DNA of 64,000 nucleotides from Actibacterium sp. XHP0104 (lineage in GTDB: Bacteria > Pseudomonadota > Alphaproteobacteria > Rhodobacterales > Rhodobacteraceae), in assembly GCF_025751515.1 (NCBI RefSeq), contig NZ_JAOWLE010000005.1, forward strand, positions 62,001 to 126,000. Direction: 5' to 3'. The notes under the pieces are model-generated. The model had not been told where the DNA came from. It ran no database searches and saw only the letters and a program-made list of their open reading frames with translations. The translations under genes and the position numbers were made by a program. Shown piece after piece: positions 1 through 9,354 of the stretch. Position 1 is the stretch's first letter. The number at the start of each line of letters is the position of its first letter.

Positions 1-341
1 CGCAGGGCAATCTTTTCCTGAAGGGCCGCAAGAACCGCATGGTCACCGTCGCCGATCACAACGTCTTCCCCGAGGATATCGAGGCCGTTCTGATCGCCAC
101 CAGCGGTCGGCTGAGCGCCGCCATCCCGGTGCCTGATGCACAGCGCGGCCATGCCATCGTGGCGGTGATCGCGGGGGCGGCGGATGACGCGCTGCCCGCA
201 CGCCTGCGTCAGGCCTGTTCCCGGGCGCTGGGCCCGCATGCCGCGCCCCGCCGGGTGCTGTTTGCCGATCCGTTCCCGCTGTTGCCCGCCGGTAAACCCG
301 ACCTTGTGGCGCTGCGCGAGTTCGCACTGGGGGTCGCATGA
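1..341 (+). CDS. Acyl-CoA synthetase (AMP-binding), C-terminal end, partial
   Basis: The gene enters from the left edge (first whole codon at base 3) and about 112 residues are visible. They match the C-terminal swinging domain of AMP-forming acyl-CoA/acyl-acid ligases: the hinge segment GRKNRMV with the following ADHNVFPEDIE, and near the end LLPAGKPD, whose lysine is the usual adenylation lysine of this superfamily. The protein would activate a carboxylic acid to an adenylate and then a thioester; the substrate cannot be read from this domain. Its stop overlaps the start of the thiolase-like gene by 4 bases (ATGA), so the two are translationally coupled and probably act on the same acyl chain. 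Confidence 0.8.
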   Translation, partial: QGNLFLKGRKNRMVTVADHNVFPEDIEAVLIATSGRLSAAIPVPDAQRGHAIVAVIAGAADDALPARLRQACSRALGPHAAPRRVLFADPFPLLPAGKPDLVALREFALGVA

Positions 342-1432
342 GCAGCCATATCATCGCCGCCCGCCGCACCGCCGTCGCCCCCCGTGGCGGCGCCTTTGCC
401 GCGTTGCAGCCGCATGAGCTGACCGCGCCGGTGATCAAAGCTCTGTTGGCCGATGCGGGTCTGCCCGCCGATCAGGTTGACGAGATCATCGCCGCCAACG
501 CCATGGGGCCGGGCGGCAACGTGGCGCGGGTTGCGGCGCTGGCGGCGGGCCTGCCTGAACGGGTTGCCGGGTTGACCATCGACCGGCAATGCGTCGGCGG
601 GCTGGATGCGCTGATCCTGGCCGATGCGATGATCCGCGCCAGGCAGGCCGAGGTGGTGATCGCCGGCGGGGTCGAAAGTTATTCGCGCCGGCCCCATCGC
701 CTGCACACCCATGCCGATGGCCGCGCGCCCACGCCCTATGACCAGGCCCCCTTTACGCCTTGGCCCGACCGCGACCCGGCCATGGCCGATGCCGCGCAGG
801 CCTTGGCCGACCGGCTGGGCATCGACCGTGCCGCGCAAGATGACTGGGCCGTCGAAAGCCACCGCAAGGCCCGCTCCGCGCAGCCGATGCGTGAAATCGT
901 GCCGCTGGCGGGGCTGTCGCACGACGCCTTTACCCGCAGCCTGTCGCCCGCCCTTTGCGCCCGCGCCACGGTGGTCAGCGGAACGATCACCAGCGCCAAC
1001 AGCGCCGTGGCGGCGGATGCAGCGGCATTCTGTCTGGTGGTGTCAGACCGGGTGGCGGCGCGCCTGGGCAAGCCGGGTCTGCGCATCGGCGCCGGGCGCA
1101 GCATCGGCGGCGACCCGACCCTGCCGGGCCTTGCGCCGGTTGCGGTCATTCAATCGGTTTTGGAACACGAAGGGCTGGCCCCCACCGATCTGGCCCGCGC
1201 CGAGATCATGGAGGCCTATGCCGTGCAGGCCATCGCCTGTGTGCAGGGGGCGAACCTGCCTGCCGCCATCGTCAACCCCGGCGGCGGGGCGTTGGCCCGA
1301 GGCCACCCCATCGGGGCCTCGGGCGCTGTTCTTGCGGTGCGCCTGTTTCACGACCTGCGCCCCGGCGAGGCGGGTCTGGCCGCCATTGCCGCCGCGGGCG
1401 GGCTGGGCACCGCGCTGGTGTTGCGGGCCTAG
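338..1432 (+). CDS. Thiolase-family protein lacking the second catalytic cysteine
   Basis: This 364-residue protein has the thiolase fold signatures: the nucleophile loop DRQCVGGLDA (Cys85) and the C-terminal GHPIGASGA (His323). In ordinary thiolases the last motif reads C-x-GGGxG and supplies the cysteine that acts as acid/base. Here the same place reads AAAGGLG, with alanine (about residue 351) instead. The protein may therefore be a modified condensing or cleaving enzyme, or have lost thiolase activity. It is also somewhat shorter than the usual 390 residues. It is coupled to an acyl-CoA synthetase gene upstream and converges with bioY. The fold is clear; the reaction and substrate are not. 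Confidence 0.75.
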   Translation: MSSHIIAARRTAVAPRGGAFAALQPHELTAPVIKALLADAGLPADQVDEIIAANAMGPGGNVARVAALAAGLPERVAGLTIDRQCVGGLDALILADAMIRARQAEVVIAGGVESYSRRPHRLHTHADGRAPTPYDQAPFTPWPDRDPAMADAAQALADRLGIDRAAQDDWAVESHRKARSAQPMREIVPLAGLSHDAFTRSLSPALCARATVVSGTITSANSAVAADAAAFCLVVSDRVAARLGKPGLRIGAGRSIGGDPTLPGLAPVAVIQSVLEHEGLAPTDLARAEIMEAYAVQAIACVQGANLPAAIVNPGGGALARGHPIGASGAVLAVRLFHDLRPGEAGLAAIAAAGGLGTALVLRA

Positions 1433-1974
1433 GCGCGCGACAGCACGTAGGCCGGGCGCGCCTTGGCCAGCGCCGCCGTCAGCATGCCAGCGATCGCGGC
1501 TTTCAACACGTCACCCGGAATGAAGGCCGTGACCAGCATCGCGGCCTCGGACAGAGATTTGTCCAGCGTGACCGACATGCCCACGATGCCAAAGGCATAC
1601 ATTACAATAATACCACCGATGACCGAGGCGATACCCGCCGCGAGAGCCAGCGGCGCGCCGCGCCATTTCTCGGTGATCAGGCCAGTGACAAAGGCCGCGA
1701 CCGGGAAACCGATCAGAAAGCCTGCGGTGGGCGAGGCGAACAGGCCCAGGCCACCACGGCCACCAGCCAAGAGCGGCAGGCCGAGCGCCACCAGCAGCAG
1801 GAACAACAGCACCGCCAGCGCGCCACGGCGCGCGCCCAGAACGGTGCCACATAGCATGACACCCAGGCTTTGCGCTGTGATCGGCACGCCAAAGGCCAGC
1901 GTGATTTTAGGGATCAGCCCCAGCGCCGCGATCAACGCGGCGTAAAGGGCGATATGAGCGACATTCTTTTCCAT
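1429..1974 (-). CDS. bioY: Biotin transporter substrate-binding subunit BioY
   Basis: The 181-residue product is a very hydrophobic protein with about six membrane segments, of the BioY family: the S-component that binds biotin within an energy-coupling-factor transporter. Typical stretches are the early AALGLIPKITLAFGVPIT and the later glycine-rich LPLLAGGRGGLGLF followed by PTAGFLIGFP. I start at the ATG of MEKNVAHIAL rather than at an upstream codon that would run into bioN. It is the last gene of the bioM-bioN-bioY set, one base beyond the bioN stop. It overlaps the convergent thiolase gene by 4 bases at their 3' ends. Confidence 0.9.
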   Translation of the reverse strand: MEKNVAHIALYAALIAALGLIPKITLAFGVPITAQSLGVMLCGTVLGARRGALAVLLFLLLVALGLPLLAGGRGGLGLFASPTAGFLIGFPVAAFVTGLITEKWRGAPLALAAGIASVIGGIIVMYAFGIVGMSVTLDKSLSEAAMLVTAFIPGDVLKAAIAGMLTAALAKARPAYVLSRA

Positions 1975-1975
1975 G

Positions 1976-2590
1976 TCAGGACTCCATAACATTTTGCAGA
2001 CCACCGCGTGCGCGCAGCGCATCGGCAACATGGTCCGCGTCATCCATTGCGAGGATTGTAAACGGTAGTATGATACGCCATCCTGGCGTACGGCCCGAGC
2101 GCGCGCGCCAGGCCTGGGTGAGGGTCGTTCCTTTGTCGATCAGCACGGGGGTGAACCGGATCACCAGCGCAATCGCCAGCTCCAGCGCCTGCGTTTTCAC
2201 CCCAAAGCGGCGCAGCGGCGAGGCCAGCCAGCGCACAACGGCGATCATGTCATCAAGTCGGGTGGTCATCGTGACCAGGTTGGCAAAGGCCACAGCACTG
2301 ACCAGGCGCAGCGCAATCACCGCACCCTGCACCGGCGTTCCGGTCAGCCCGTGCCACACCACGATCAGCGCCAGAAACGGCCACAGCATCCGCAGGCGCC
2401 GCAGGCCGGTCAGCAAGAACACCCGCCCCGGCAGGGCATAAATCCCGCCGATCCCGGCCAGCACGGCCAGATGCACCCAGATATCCTGCACGCGGAACAG
2501 CACCACGGTGACAACGCACAGCGCCGCCAGCTTGGCCCCGGCGGGCCAGTCATGCGCCCGGGTCTTAACCGGCGAGGTCAGAGATATCAT
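1976..2590 (-). CDS. bioN: Energy-coupling factor transmembrane protein BioN
   Basis: This 204-residue membrane protein is the T-component of the biotin ECF transporter and couples the BioM ATPase to BioY. It shows several hydrophobic spans (for example AALCVVTVVLF near the N-terminus) and, in the C-terminal half, the coupling-helix type motif AWRARSGR that is typical of EcfT proteins. Its start lies inside bioM (26-base overlap), and bioY follows directly, so the three genes form one coupled operon. Rhodobacter-type bioMNY has the same order. Confidence 0.87.
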   Translation of the reverse strand: MISLTSPVKTRAHDWPAGAKLAALCVVTVVLFRVQDIWVHLAVLAGIGGIYALPGRVFLLTGLRRLRMLWPFLALIVVWHGLTGTPVQGAVIALRLVSAVAFANLVTMTTRLDDMIAVVRWLASPLRRFGVKTQALELAIALVIRFTPVLIDKGTTLTQAWRARSGRTPGWRIILPFTILAMDDADHVADALRARGGLQNVMES

Positions 2591-3296
2591 CGCCCCCTCC
2601 GATCCGCGTCATTTCCTGCGTGAACCTTTCTAGCACATCTGCCGCCGGTCCGTCGTGACGCAATTGCCCCTGGTCCAGCCACAGCACCCGGTCATAGCCG
2701 GCCAGATCCTGCGGATCATGGGTGACATGCACCAGCACCGCCTGCGAGCGGCCCAGATAGCGCGACAGTTGCATCCGGGTCGGAATGTCCAGCCCGGCAA
2801 AGGGTTCATCAAGGATCAGCACCTGCGGGCGCATCGCCAGAATGGCCATCAGGCAGACCAGCTGGCGCTGGCCCTGTGACAGGGTCTGGATCGAGGCATC
2901 ATACCAATGCGCCTTGCCGAACCCGTCGAGCGTGGTGCGCACCTCGGCGTCGGCGACATCCTTGGCCCGGCCCTGCTGGCGCAGACCGAATGCCAGTTCC
3001 TCGGCCACGGTGGGAAAGATGATCTGGTGGTCGGGGTTTTGAAACAGGATGCCCACGGCGCCCAGAGCCGCCTTGCGGTCGCGCGCCACATCGACGCCCG
3101 CCACCCGAACCGAACCTGCGGACGGCGTGATCAGCCCCGCCATCAGCCGCGCCAGGGTCGACTTGCCAGAGCCGTTGCGCCCGATCACGCCCAGCCGCGC
3201 CTCATCGGTGCGAAAGCTGACGCCCGACAGGATCGGCTTGTGCTCGATCACACAATCCAGGGCATCGACCTCGATCTGGGCGGTGGGGTTGGTCAT
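2565..3296 (-). CDS. bioM: Biotin transporter ATP-binding subunit BioM
   Basis: This 243-residue ABC ATPase energises biotin uptake with BioN and BioY. Visible motifs are Walker A GRNGSGKST, the signature LSQGQRQLV, Walker B VLILDEPFAG and the switch histidine in HVTHD. I start at MTNPTAQIEV; an in-frame start 12 codons upstream (3332) is possible but adds an unlikely N-terminal extension. It is the first gene of bioMNY and lies 94 bases downstream of dnaE on the same strand. I looked for the BioR operator (TTATnnATAA type) in that gap and saw none. Confidence 0.88.
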   Translation of the reverse strand: MTNPTAQIEVDALDCVIEHKPILSGVSFRTDEARLGVIGRNGSGKSTLARLMAGLITPSAGSVRVAGVDVARDRKAALGAVGILFQNPDHQIIFPTVAEELAFGLRQQGRAKDVADAEVRTTLDGFGKAHWYDASIQTLSQGQRQLVCLMAILAMRPQVLILDEPFAGLDIPTRMQLSRYLGRSQAVLVHVTHDPQDLAGYDRVLWLDQGQLRHDGPAADVLERFTQEMTRIGGGDDISDLAG

Positions 3297-3390
3297 GGGC
3301 GGCGGCGCGGTTCCGAATTTCGATCCGAACACCCATATCGCAGTTGCAGAAAGATGAGAAGATGCCGAATAGGACGCGCACTGATCCAGG

Positions 3391-6300
3391 TCAGATCTCT
3401 TCGACCTGCACCACGCCGGGCAGCGACTTGATCGCGCTTTTGATCTGGGGGTTCACCGGGAAAGGCTCGGGCAGGTCCAGCGACACCTCGCCCGGCAGGT
3501 CGGGCGCCATCAGGCAGAACTGCACCGGGCCGCGCCCGCGAATGCGGATCTCGGCCTTGGCGCGTTCCAGAACGGCGGCCACGGCTGGCACGGCCTGGGG
3601 CGCGTCGATGAACACCTTCAGCCCCATGTCACCGGCATCCGCGATCTCTTCATCAATGGGGCGCACCGACTGGGCCAGCAGCTTCAGCTGATCGGATTCC
3701 AGCTCTGCCTTGACGGTCAGAACAACGTTCGCGCCGGTTTCCAGATGCTCGCGCGCCTTTTCCAGAACGTCCGAGAAAATGGTGATTTCGTAAAGGCCGG
3801 TGGGGTCGGACAGCTGGGCAAAGGCGAACCGGTTGCCGCGCGCCGACTTGCGTTCCTGCCGCCCGGCGACCGAGCCGGCCAGCTTGGCGATAAAGGGCCC
3901 CGCCTGCGCCTTTTGCGCGACCTCTTCCAGGGTCATCACCCTCTTGCGCTTCAGCGCGGCCATGTAGTCATCCAGCGGGTGGCCCGACAGGTAGAAACCG
4001 ATCGCCTTGTGTTCTTCGGCCAGACGCTCATTGGGCAGCCAGTCACCCACGGCCGACAGGCGCGGCTCTGGCAGGTCATCGCCGGCCTCGCCGAACAGCG
4101 ATACCTGGTTGCTGGCGCGCTGGTCGTGGATGGCCGCCGAATAGGCCACCAGCGCATCCAGACTGTCGAACACGCGATGGCGGTTGGCGTCGAGTTGATC
4201 GAACGCCCCGGCGCGGGCCAGCATTTCCATGGGGCGCTTGCCGATGCGTTTCAGATCGACCCGGCGGGCGAAATCGTAAAGCGTGGCAAAGGGTTTGCCG
4301 TCGCGCCCCTCCTCGATCAGCTTCATCGCCTCGGCGCCGACGTTTTTCAGCGCGCCCAAGCCGTAAACCAGCTTGCCGTCCTGCACCTTGAACCGCGCGT
4401 CCGAACGGTTGACGCATGGCGGCACGATTTCCAGATCCAGCCCGCGCCGCACTTCCTCGGCATAGACCGACAGCTTGTCGGTCAGGTGGATATCGCAGTT
4501 CATTACCCCGGCCATGAACTCGACCGGGTGGTTGGCCTTTAGCCAGGCGGTCTGATAGCTAACCACCGCATAGGCGGCGGCGTGCGATTTATTGAAACCG
4601 TAGTTGGCGAATTTTTCCAGAAGGTCGAAAACCTCGGAGGCCTTTTTCTTGTCGACCCCGTTGGCCGCCGCGCCCTTTTCGAACTTGGGGCGCTCGGCAT
4701 CCATGGCCTCTTTGATCTTTTTGCCCATGGCGCGGCGCAGCAGGTCGGCGCCGCCCAGCGTATAGCCGGCCATTTCCTGCGCGATCTGCATCACCTGTTC
4801 CTGATAGACGATGATGCCCTGGGTTTCCTCAAGGATATGGTCGATCAGCGGGTGAACGGATTCGCGTTCCTTGACGCCGTTCTTGACCTGACAGTAGGTC
4901 GGAATGTTTTCCATCGGGCCGGGACGATAGAGCGCCACCAGCGCCACGATATCCTCGATACAGGTGGGCTTCATCTGGCGCAGGGCATCCATCATGCCCG
5001 TGCTTTCCACCTGGAACACGGCGACCGTTTTCGCACTGGCGTAGAGTTTATAGGTCGGCTCGTCATCCAGCGGGATATGACCGATATCGTTCTCGGCCCC
5101 CGGCGCGGGTTGATAAAGCTGCCGGCCATCGGCGGCCATGTGCAGATCGCGCCCCTGGGCATGGATCTGTTCGATCGCGCCCTGAATGACGGTCAGGGTT
5201 TTGAGGCCCAGAAAGTCGAATTTCACCAGCCCCGCCTGTTCGACCCATTTCATGTTGAACTGGGTCGCGGGCATGTCGGACCGCGGATCCTGGTAAAGCG
5301 GCACCAGCGCATCCAGCGGCCGGTCGCCGATCACCACGCCCGCCGCGTGGGTCGAGGCGTTGCGCAACAGGCCCTCGATCTGCTGGCCGTAATTCAACAG
5401 GCGGTCGACCACCTCTTCGGCGCGGGCCTCTTCGCGCAGGCGCGGCTCGTCGATCAGGGCCTGAGCGATCGACACGGGCTTGACCCCTTCGACCGGGATC
5501 AGTTTTGACAGGCGATCCACCTGCCCATAGGGCATCTGCAACACCCGGCCCACATCGCGCACGGCGGCCTTGGACAACAGCGCGCCAAAGGTGATGATCT
5601 GCCCCACCTTGTCGCGGCCATATTTCTCTTGAACGTAGCGGATCACCTCTTCGCGGCGGTCCATGCAAAAATCGATGTCAAAGTCGGGCATCGACACGCG
5701 TTCGGGGTTGAGGAACCGCTCGAACAGCAGGCTGTAGCGCAGCGGATCAAGGTCGGTGATAGTCAGCGCATAGGCCACCAGGCTGCCCGCGCCCGAGCCC
5801 CGCCCCGGCCCCACCGGGATGTCGTGATCCTTGCCCCATTTGATAAAGTCGGCAACGATCAGGAAATAGCCGGGAAAGCCCATGCCCTCGATAATGCCCA
5901 GCTCGAAATCAAGCCGCTGCTGGTATTCCGCGACGGGCACCGCGTGGGGGATCACGGCCAGCCGCGCCTTTAGCCCCTCATTGGCCTGACGGCGCAGCTC
6001 CTCGACCTCGTCATCGGCGAATTTCGGCAGGATCGGGTCGCGGCGATAGGCCATGAAGGCGCAGCGCCGCGCGATTTCAACGGTGTTTTCCAGCGCCTCG
6101 GGCAGGTCGGCGAACAGCGTCGCCATTTCCTCGGGCGTCTTGAAATAGTGCTGCGGGGTCAGCCGGCGGCGCGGGGCGGATTGGTCGACATAGGCGCCCT
6201 CGGCGATGCAGATCAGCGCATCGTGGGCCTCGAACATGTCGGATTTGGGGAAATAGACATCGTTGGTGGCCACCAGCGGCAGGTTCATCGCATAGGCCAT

Positions 6301-6891
6301 TTCCACATGGCCGCGCTCTGTCTGGGCCTCGGCCTCGGGCAGGCCGTTTTCGCCGGGGTGACGTTGCAGTTCGACATACAGGCGGTCGGGGTAGATCTGC
6401 GCCAGCCGGGTCATCAGCGCCTCGGCCTTGGGGCGCTGACCGGCGCGCAGCAGCCGCCCGATGGGGCCGTCCGGCCCGCCCGACAGGCAGATCAGCCCGT
6501 CGGAATACTGCGCCAGCTCATCCACCGAAACCTTGGGCAGCTCACCCCCCGCATCGACATAGAGGCAGGTGTTCAGCTTCATCAGGTTTTCATAGCCGGC
6601 CTCGTTCTGGGCCAGCAGCACCAGACCCGCCGCCGGGCGCGGTTTCTCGCCCGGCTGGGGCGGGTCGTAATCGACATCGACCTGGCAGCCGATGATCGGC
6701 TGCACGCCCGCGCCCGAGGCGGTGACGGAAAACTCCAGCGCGGCGAACAGGTTATTCTTGTCGGTGACGGCCACGGCGGGCATGCCGGCGGCCTTGCACA
6801 TGTCGGGCAGCTTTTTCACCCGCATCGCGCCTTCCAGCAGCGAATACTCGGTGTGCACGCGAAGGTGGATGAATCGGGGCTGGCTGCTCAT
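3391..6891 (-). CDS. dnaE: DNA polymerase III alpha subunit
   Basis: This 1166-residue protein is the catalytic subunit of the replicative polymerase. It begins with a PHP domain (FIHLRVHTEYSLLEGAM at about residues 6-22), carries the polymerase aspartates in MPDFDIDFC, the GPGRGSGAGSLVAYAL segment, and ends in the OB-fold and C-terminal region. Length matches DnaE (E. coli 1160). Two ATGs are possible: at 6900 the AGG touches the start codon, whereas at 6891 (MSSQPRF) an AGGA sits about 8 bases upstream, so I prefer 6891. It reads in the same direction as bioMNY. Confidence 0.97.
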   Translation of the reverse strand: MSSQPRFIHLRVHTEYSLLEGAMRVKKLPDMCKAAGMPAVAVTDKNNLFAALEFSVTASGAGVQPIIGCQVDVDYDPPQPGEKPRPAAGLVLLAQNEAGYENLMKLNTCLYVDAGGELPKVSVDELAQYSDGLICLSGGPDGPIGRLLRAGQRPKAEALMTRLAQIYPDRLYVELQRHPGENGLPEAEAQTERGHVEMAYAMNLPLVATNDVYFPKSDMFEAHDALICIAEGAYVDQSAPRRRLTPQHYFKTPEEMATLFADLPEALENTVEIARRCAFMAYRRDPILPKFADDEVEELRRQANEGLKARLAVIPHAVPVAEYQQRLDFELGIIEGMGFPGYFLIVADFIKWGKDHDIPVGPGRGSGAGSLVAYALTITDLDPLRYSLLFERFLNPERVSMPDFDIDFCMDRREEVIRYVQEKYGRDKVGQIITFGALLSKAAVRDVGRVLQMPYGQVDRLSKLIPVEGVKPVSIAQALIDEPRLREEARAEEVVDRLLNYGQQIEGLLRNASTHAAGVVIGDRPLDALVPLYQDPRSDMPATQFNMKWVEQAGLVKFDFLGLKTLTVIQGAIEQIHAQGRDLHMAADGRQLYQPAPGAENDIGHIPLDDEPTYKLYASAKTVAVFQVESTGMMDALRQMKPTCIEDIVALVALYRPGPMENIPTYCQVKNGVKERESVHPLIDHILEETQGIIVYQEQVMQIAQEMAGYTLGGADLLRRAMGKKIKEAMDAERPKFEKGAAANGVDKKKASEVFDLLEKFANYGFNKSHAAAYAVVSYQTAWLKANHPVEFMAGVMNCDIHLTDKLSVYAEEVRRGLDLEIVPPCVNRSDARFKVQDGKLVYGLGALKNVGAEAMKLIEEGRDGKPFATLYDFARRVDLKRIGKRPMEMLARAGAFDQLDANRHRVFDSLDALVAYSAAIHDQRASNQVSLFGEAGDDLPEPRLSAVGDWLPNERLAEEHKAIGFYLSGHPLDDYMAALKRKRVMTLEEVAQKAQAGPFIAKLAGSVAGRQERKSARGNRFAFAQLSDPTGLYEITIFSDVLEKAREHLETGANVVLTVKAELESDQLKLLAQSVRPIDEEIADAGDMGLKVFIDAPQAVPAVAAVLERAKAEIRIRGRGPVQFCLMAPDLPGEVSLDLPEPFPVNPQIKSAIKSLPGVVQVEEI

Positions 6892-6929
6892 GCCGGGCAT
6901 CCTAGTCAGGGCGCCGCGGGTCGGAAAGA

Positions 6930-7751
6930 CTAATTAGCGCAGCGTTCCAGCCGCAGATCCAGGATCGTGCCGTCGAAATAGACCTCGAACCCGTCGTCAT
7001 AGACATAGCCCACCTGCCCGCGTGTCGGGATGCGACGCGGCCCGATCTTGCGGTAATCCGAGAACAGCCCGCGCCAGTCGCGCAGCACCATCTTGTCCCC
7101 CTCGACGGCGGGGCGGTCCTGGGCGCTGATCTCGGTGATGTCGCCCGCCGCGTCAAAGCCCAGCACCACCCTCGCCACGCCGCCCGATGTGGCAAGCGAG
7201 GCGGCGACGTGGCTGTCATCGACCTGTTCCCAGGCAATATCGGCGTTCAGCATGATCGCATCCGGCATCCAGGGCAGTTCGGCCAGATAGCGCATGGCCT
7301 CGGACAGGTTGGTCTGATCTCCGTGCGCCTCGGCCACCTGCACCAGGCCAAAGACCCAGACATCCAGCACACCGGTGCCTTCGGCATAGCGATCGATCAC
7401 CCGGAGCAGAGGCAGCCCGCCCAGGGTTCCACGCGCCGACCAGACGAAACCGGGCGCGCCCAGCGTCATGCGCTGGCTGGCCTGCACGCGGCTGAACGCC
7501 CCGCCCGGCGTCTTGCGCAGCGCACCAACCTGCGTCAGCCGCTGAGCGCACAGCCCCGCCTGCCCCGCGCCATTGCGGCGGGCAAAACGTTCGACGATGG
7601 GGGGAAGATCAGTGCGAAGCGCGGCTATGGGGGTCGGCAGTGCCGCCTCCATTCCGGCAACCGAGCGCGACAACCGCCCATTTCCGACTGCGATTGCGCC
7701 ACCGGCCAGCAGCGCCAGAACCAAAATTACCAGACCCATTACCCTAACCAT
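6930..7751 (-). CDS. Membrane-anchored protein of the DUF6544 type
   Basis: This 273-residue protein has one N-terminal membrane segment (MGLVILVLALLAGG) and then a soluble domain. The stretch RYLAELPWMPDAI and the preceding FVWSAR and DRYAEGTGVLDV are what I remember of the DUF6544 family, whose function is unknown. The remainder resembles a beta-rich domain ending in DGTILDLRLERC. I start at MVRVMGLV, because earlier in-frame codons at 7814 add a stretch without family character. It lies just upstream of dnaE on the same strand, 38 bases away; no functional link is evident. Confidence 0.7.
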   Translation of the reverse strand: MVRVMGLVILVLALLAGGAIAVGNGRLSRSVAGMEAALPTPIAALRTDLPPIVERFARRNGAGQAGLCAQRLTQVGALRKTPGGAFSRVQASQRMTLGAPGFVWSARGTLGGLPLLRVIDRYAEGTGVLDVWVFGLVQVAEAHGDQTNLSEAMRYLAELPWMPDAIMLNADIAWEQVDDSHVAASLATSGGVARVVLGFDAAGDITEISAQDRPAVEGDKMVLRDWRGLFSDYRKIGPRRIPTRGQVGYVYDDGFEVYFDGTILDLRLERCAN

Positions 7752-7971
7752 GCCCCCAGCATGGCAGATTCTCGCGAAACTACCAAATGCGGCATGTGCA
7801 ATTTTTTTGACCAATCGGTGAAAAATGGATTACGCTCTTGCTCACGATCCTTGCCAAAGGGCGCAGGCCCGGCTTTGCTGATCGCCAGAATATAAACCCC
7901 GCGCGCCTTCTACGCCGCATCGAGGGCGCATCGCGGGGCAACAGGACGGTAAGGCGGCGGGTAGCGCGCGA

Positions 7972-9354
7972 ATGGAGATCGCGTTTCTTCTGAACGGAGA
8001 ACAGGTGCGCATCACGGATGCCGCGCCGACGGTGACGCTGCTGGACTGGCTGCGCGAGACGCGCGGGCTAACCGGCACCAAGGAAGGCTGTGCCGAGGGC
8101 GATTGCGGCGCCTGCACGGTGATGGTCGCGCATCAGCCCGGCACCGAGAAGGGCGCGCAGGCGATCAATGCCTGCATCACCTTCCTGCCGCAGGTTCACG
8201 GGCTGGCCCTGCGCACGATCGAGGGCATCAGCGGCCCCGACGGCGCGCTGCACCCGATCCAACAGGCGATGGTCGATCATCACGGCTCGCAATGCGGGTT
8301 CTGCACGCCGGGCATCGTCAATTCGCTGGTCGCGGCGCAAATTCGCGGCGACCGCGGCTTTGATCGGGTGCTAGCGGGGAACCTCTGCCGCTGCACCGGC
8401 TATGCGCCGATCATCCGCGCGGCGGAAAGCGTGGGCGATGACATCGAGGATATTCCCCACTGGCTGCACGAATTTCCCGACGATGATCTGGGCGGCTCGC
8501 TGACTATCGCGCCCGAAAGCGCGGATGCGCTGGCAGACTGGTATGCCGCCAACCCCGATGCCACGCTGATTGCGGGTGCCACGGATGTGGGGCTGTGGGT
8601 GACCAAGGGGCTGCGCGAGCTGCCGCAGGTCTGTTTCCTGCATCGCTGCCGGGATCTGCAAAGGATCGAACAGACCGACGCGGGCCTGCGGATCGGCGCG
8701 GGTGTTACCATCGAGGAATTGCGACTGGCGATGGCGGGCCGTTTCCCGTCTTTCGCTGCCATGCTGGCCCGGTTCGCCAGCCAGCAGGTGCGCAGCACCG
8801 CCACGATCGGCGGCAATATCGCCAATGGCTCGCCTATCGGCGACGCCCCGCCCGCGCTGATCGCGCTGAACGCCCGGCTGCACCTGCGCAAGGGTGACGC
8901 GCGGCGCGAGATCGCACTGGAAGATTTCTTTATCGACTACGGCAAGCAAGACCGCGAACCGGGCGAGTTCGTCGAGGCCGTGACCATCCCCGATCAGCCC
9001 GACCGGCTGCGGTGCTACAAGCTGTCGAAACGGTTCGATCAGGATATCTCAGCCGTCTGCGGCTGTTTCAACGTCACCGTCGAAAACGGCGCCGTCACCG
9101 CGGCCCGCATCGCCTTTGGCGGCATGGCGGGCACCCCGAAACGGGCCAGCGCCGTCGAGGCCGCCCTGACCGGCCAGCCCTGGGGCGCCGGCACCATCGC
9201 CGCCGCCGCACAAGCGTGGGAGGCCGATTTCAAACCGATGACCGATATGCGCGCCAGCGCCAAATACCGGCTGGACGCCGCCCGCAACATGCTGACGCGC
9301 TATTACCTCGAGGACATGGGCAAACCCGTCAACGTGCAAGAGGTGCGGGCATGA
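7972..9354 (+). CDS. xdhA: Xanthine dehydrogenase small subunit (2Fe-2S and FAD)
   Basis: This 460-residue subunit oxidises hypoxanthine and xanthine to urate together with XdhB and passes electrons to NAD. The first 160 residues hold two iron-sulfur clusters: the plant-type motif CAEGDCGAC and the second cluster CGFCTPG with CRCTGY. Residues from about 190 onward form the FAD domain ([31 protein letters not shown]). It is the first gene of a seven-gene purine operon. A 220-base gap separates it from the divergent DUF6544 gene, and a TTGACC at 7808-7813 could be part of its promoter. No strong ribosome-binding site is visible. Confidence 0.94.
   Translation: MEIAFLLNGEQVRITDAAPTVTLLDWLRETRGLTGTKEGCAEGDCGACTVMVAHQPGTEKGAQAINACITFLPQVHGLALRTIEGISGPDGALHPIQQAMVDHHGSQCGFCTPGIVNSLVAAQIRGDRGFDRVLAGNLCRCTGYAPIIRAAESVGDDIEDIPHWLHEFPDDDLGGSLTIAPESADALADWYAANPDATLIAGATDVGLWVTKGLRELPQVCFLHRCRDLQRIEQTDAGLRIGAGVTIEELRLAMAGRFPSFAAMLARFASQQVRSTATIGGNIANGSPIGDAPPALIALNARLHLRKGDARREIALEDFFIDYGKQDREPGEFVEAVTIPDQPDRLRCYKLSKRFDQDISAVCGCFNVTVENGAVTAARIAFGGMAGTPKRASAVEAALTGQPWGAGTIAAAAQAWEADFKPMTDMRASAKYRLDAARNMLTRYYLEDMGKPVNVQEVRA

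Noticed and set aside
3297-3390. BioR operator or biotin riboswitch upstream of bioMNY
   Set aside because: No TTATnnATAA-like sequence is visible in this gap, and I see no conserved leader structure.
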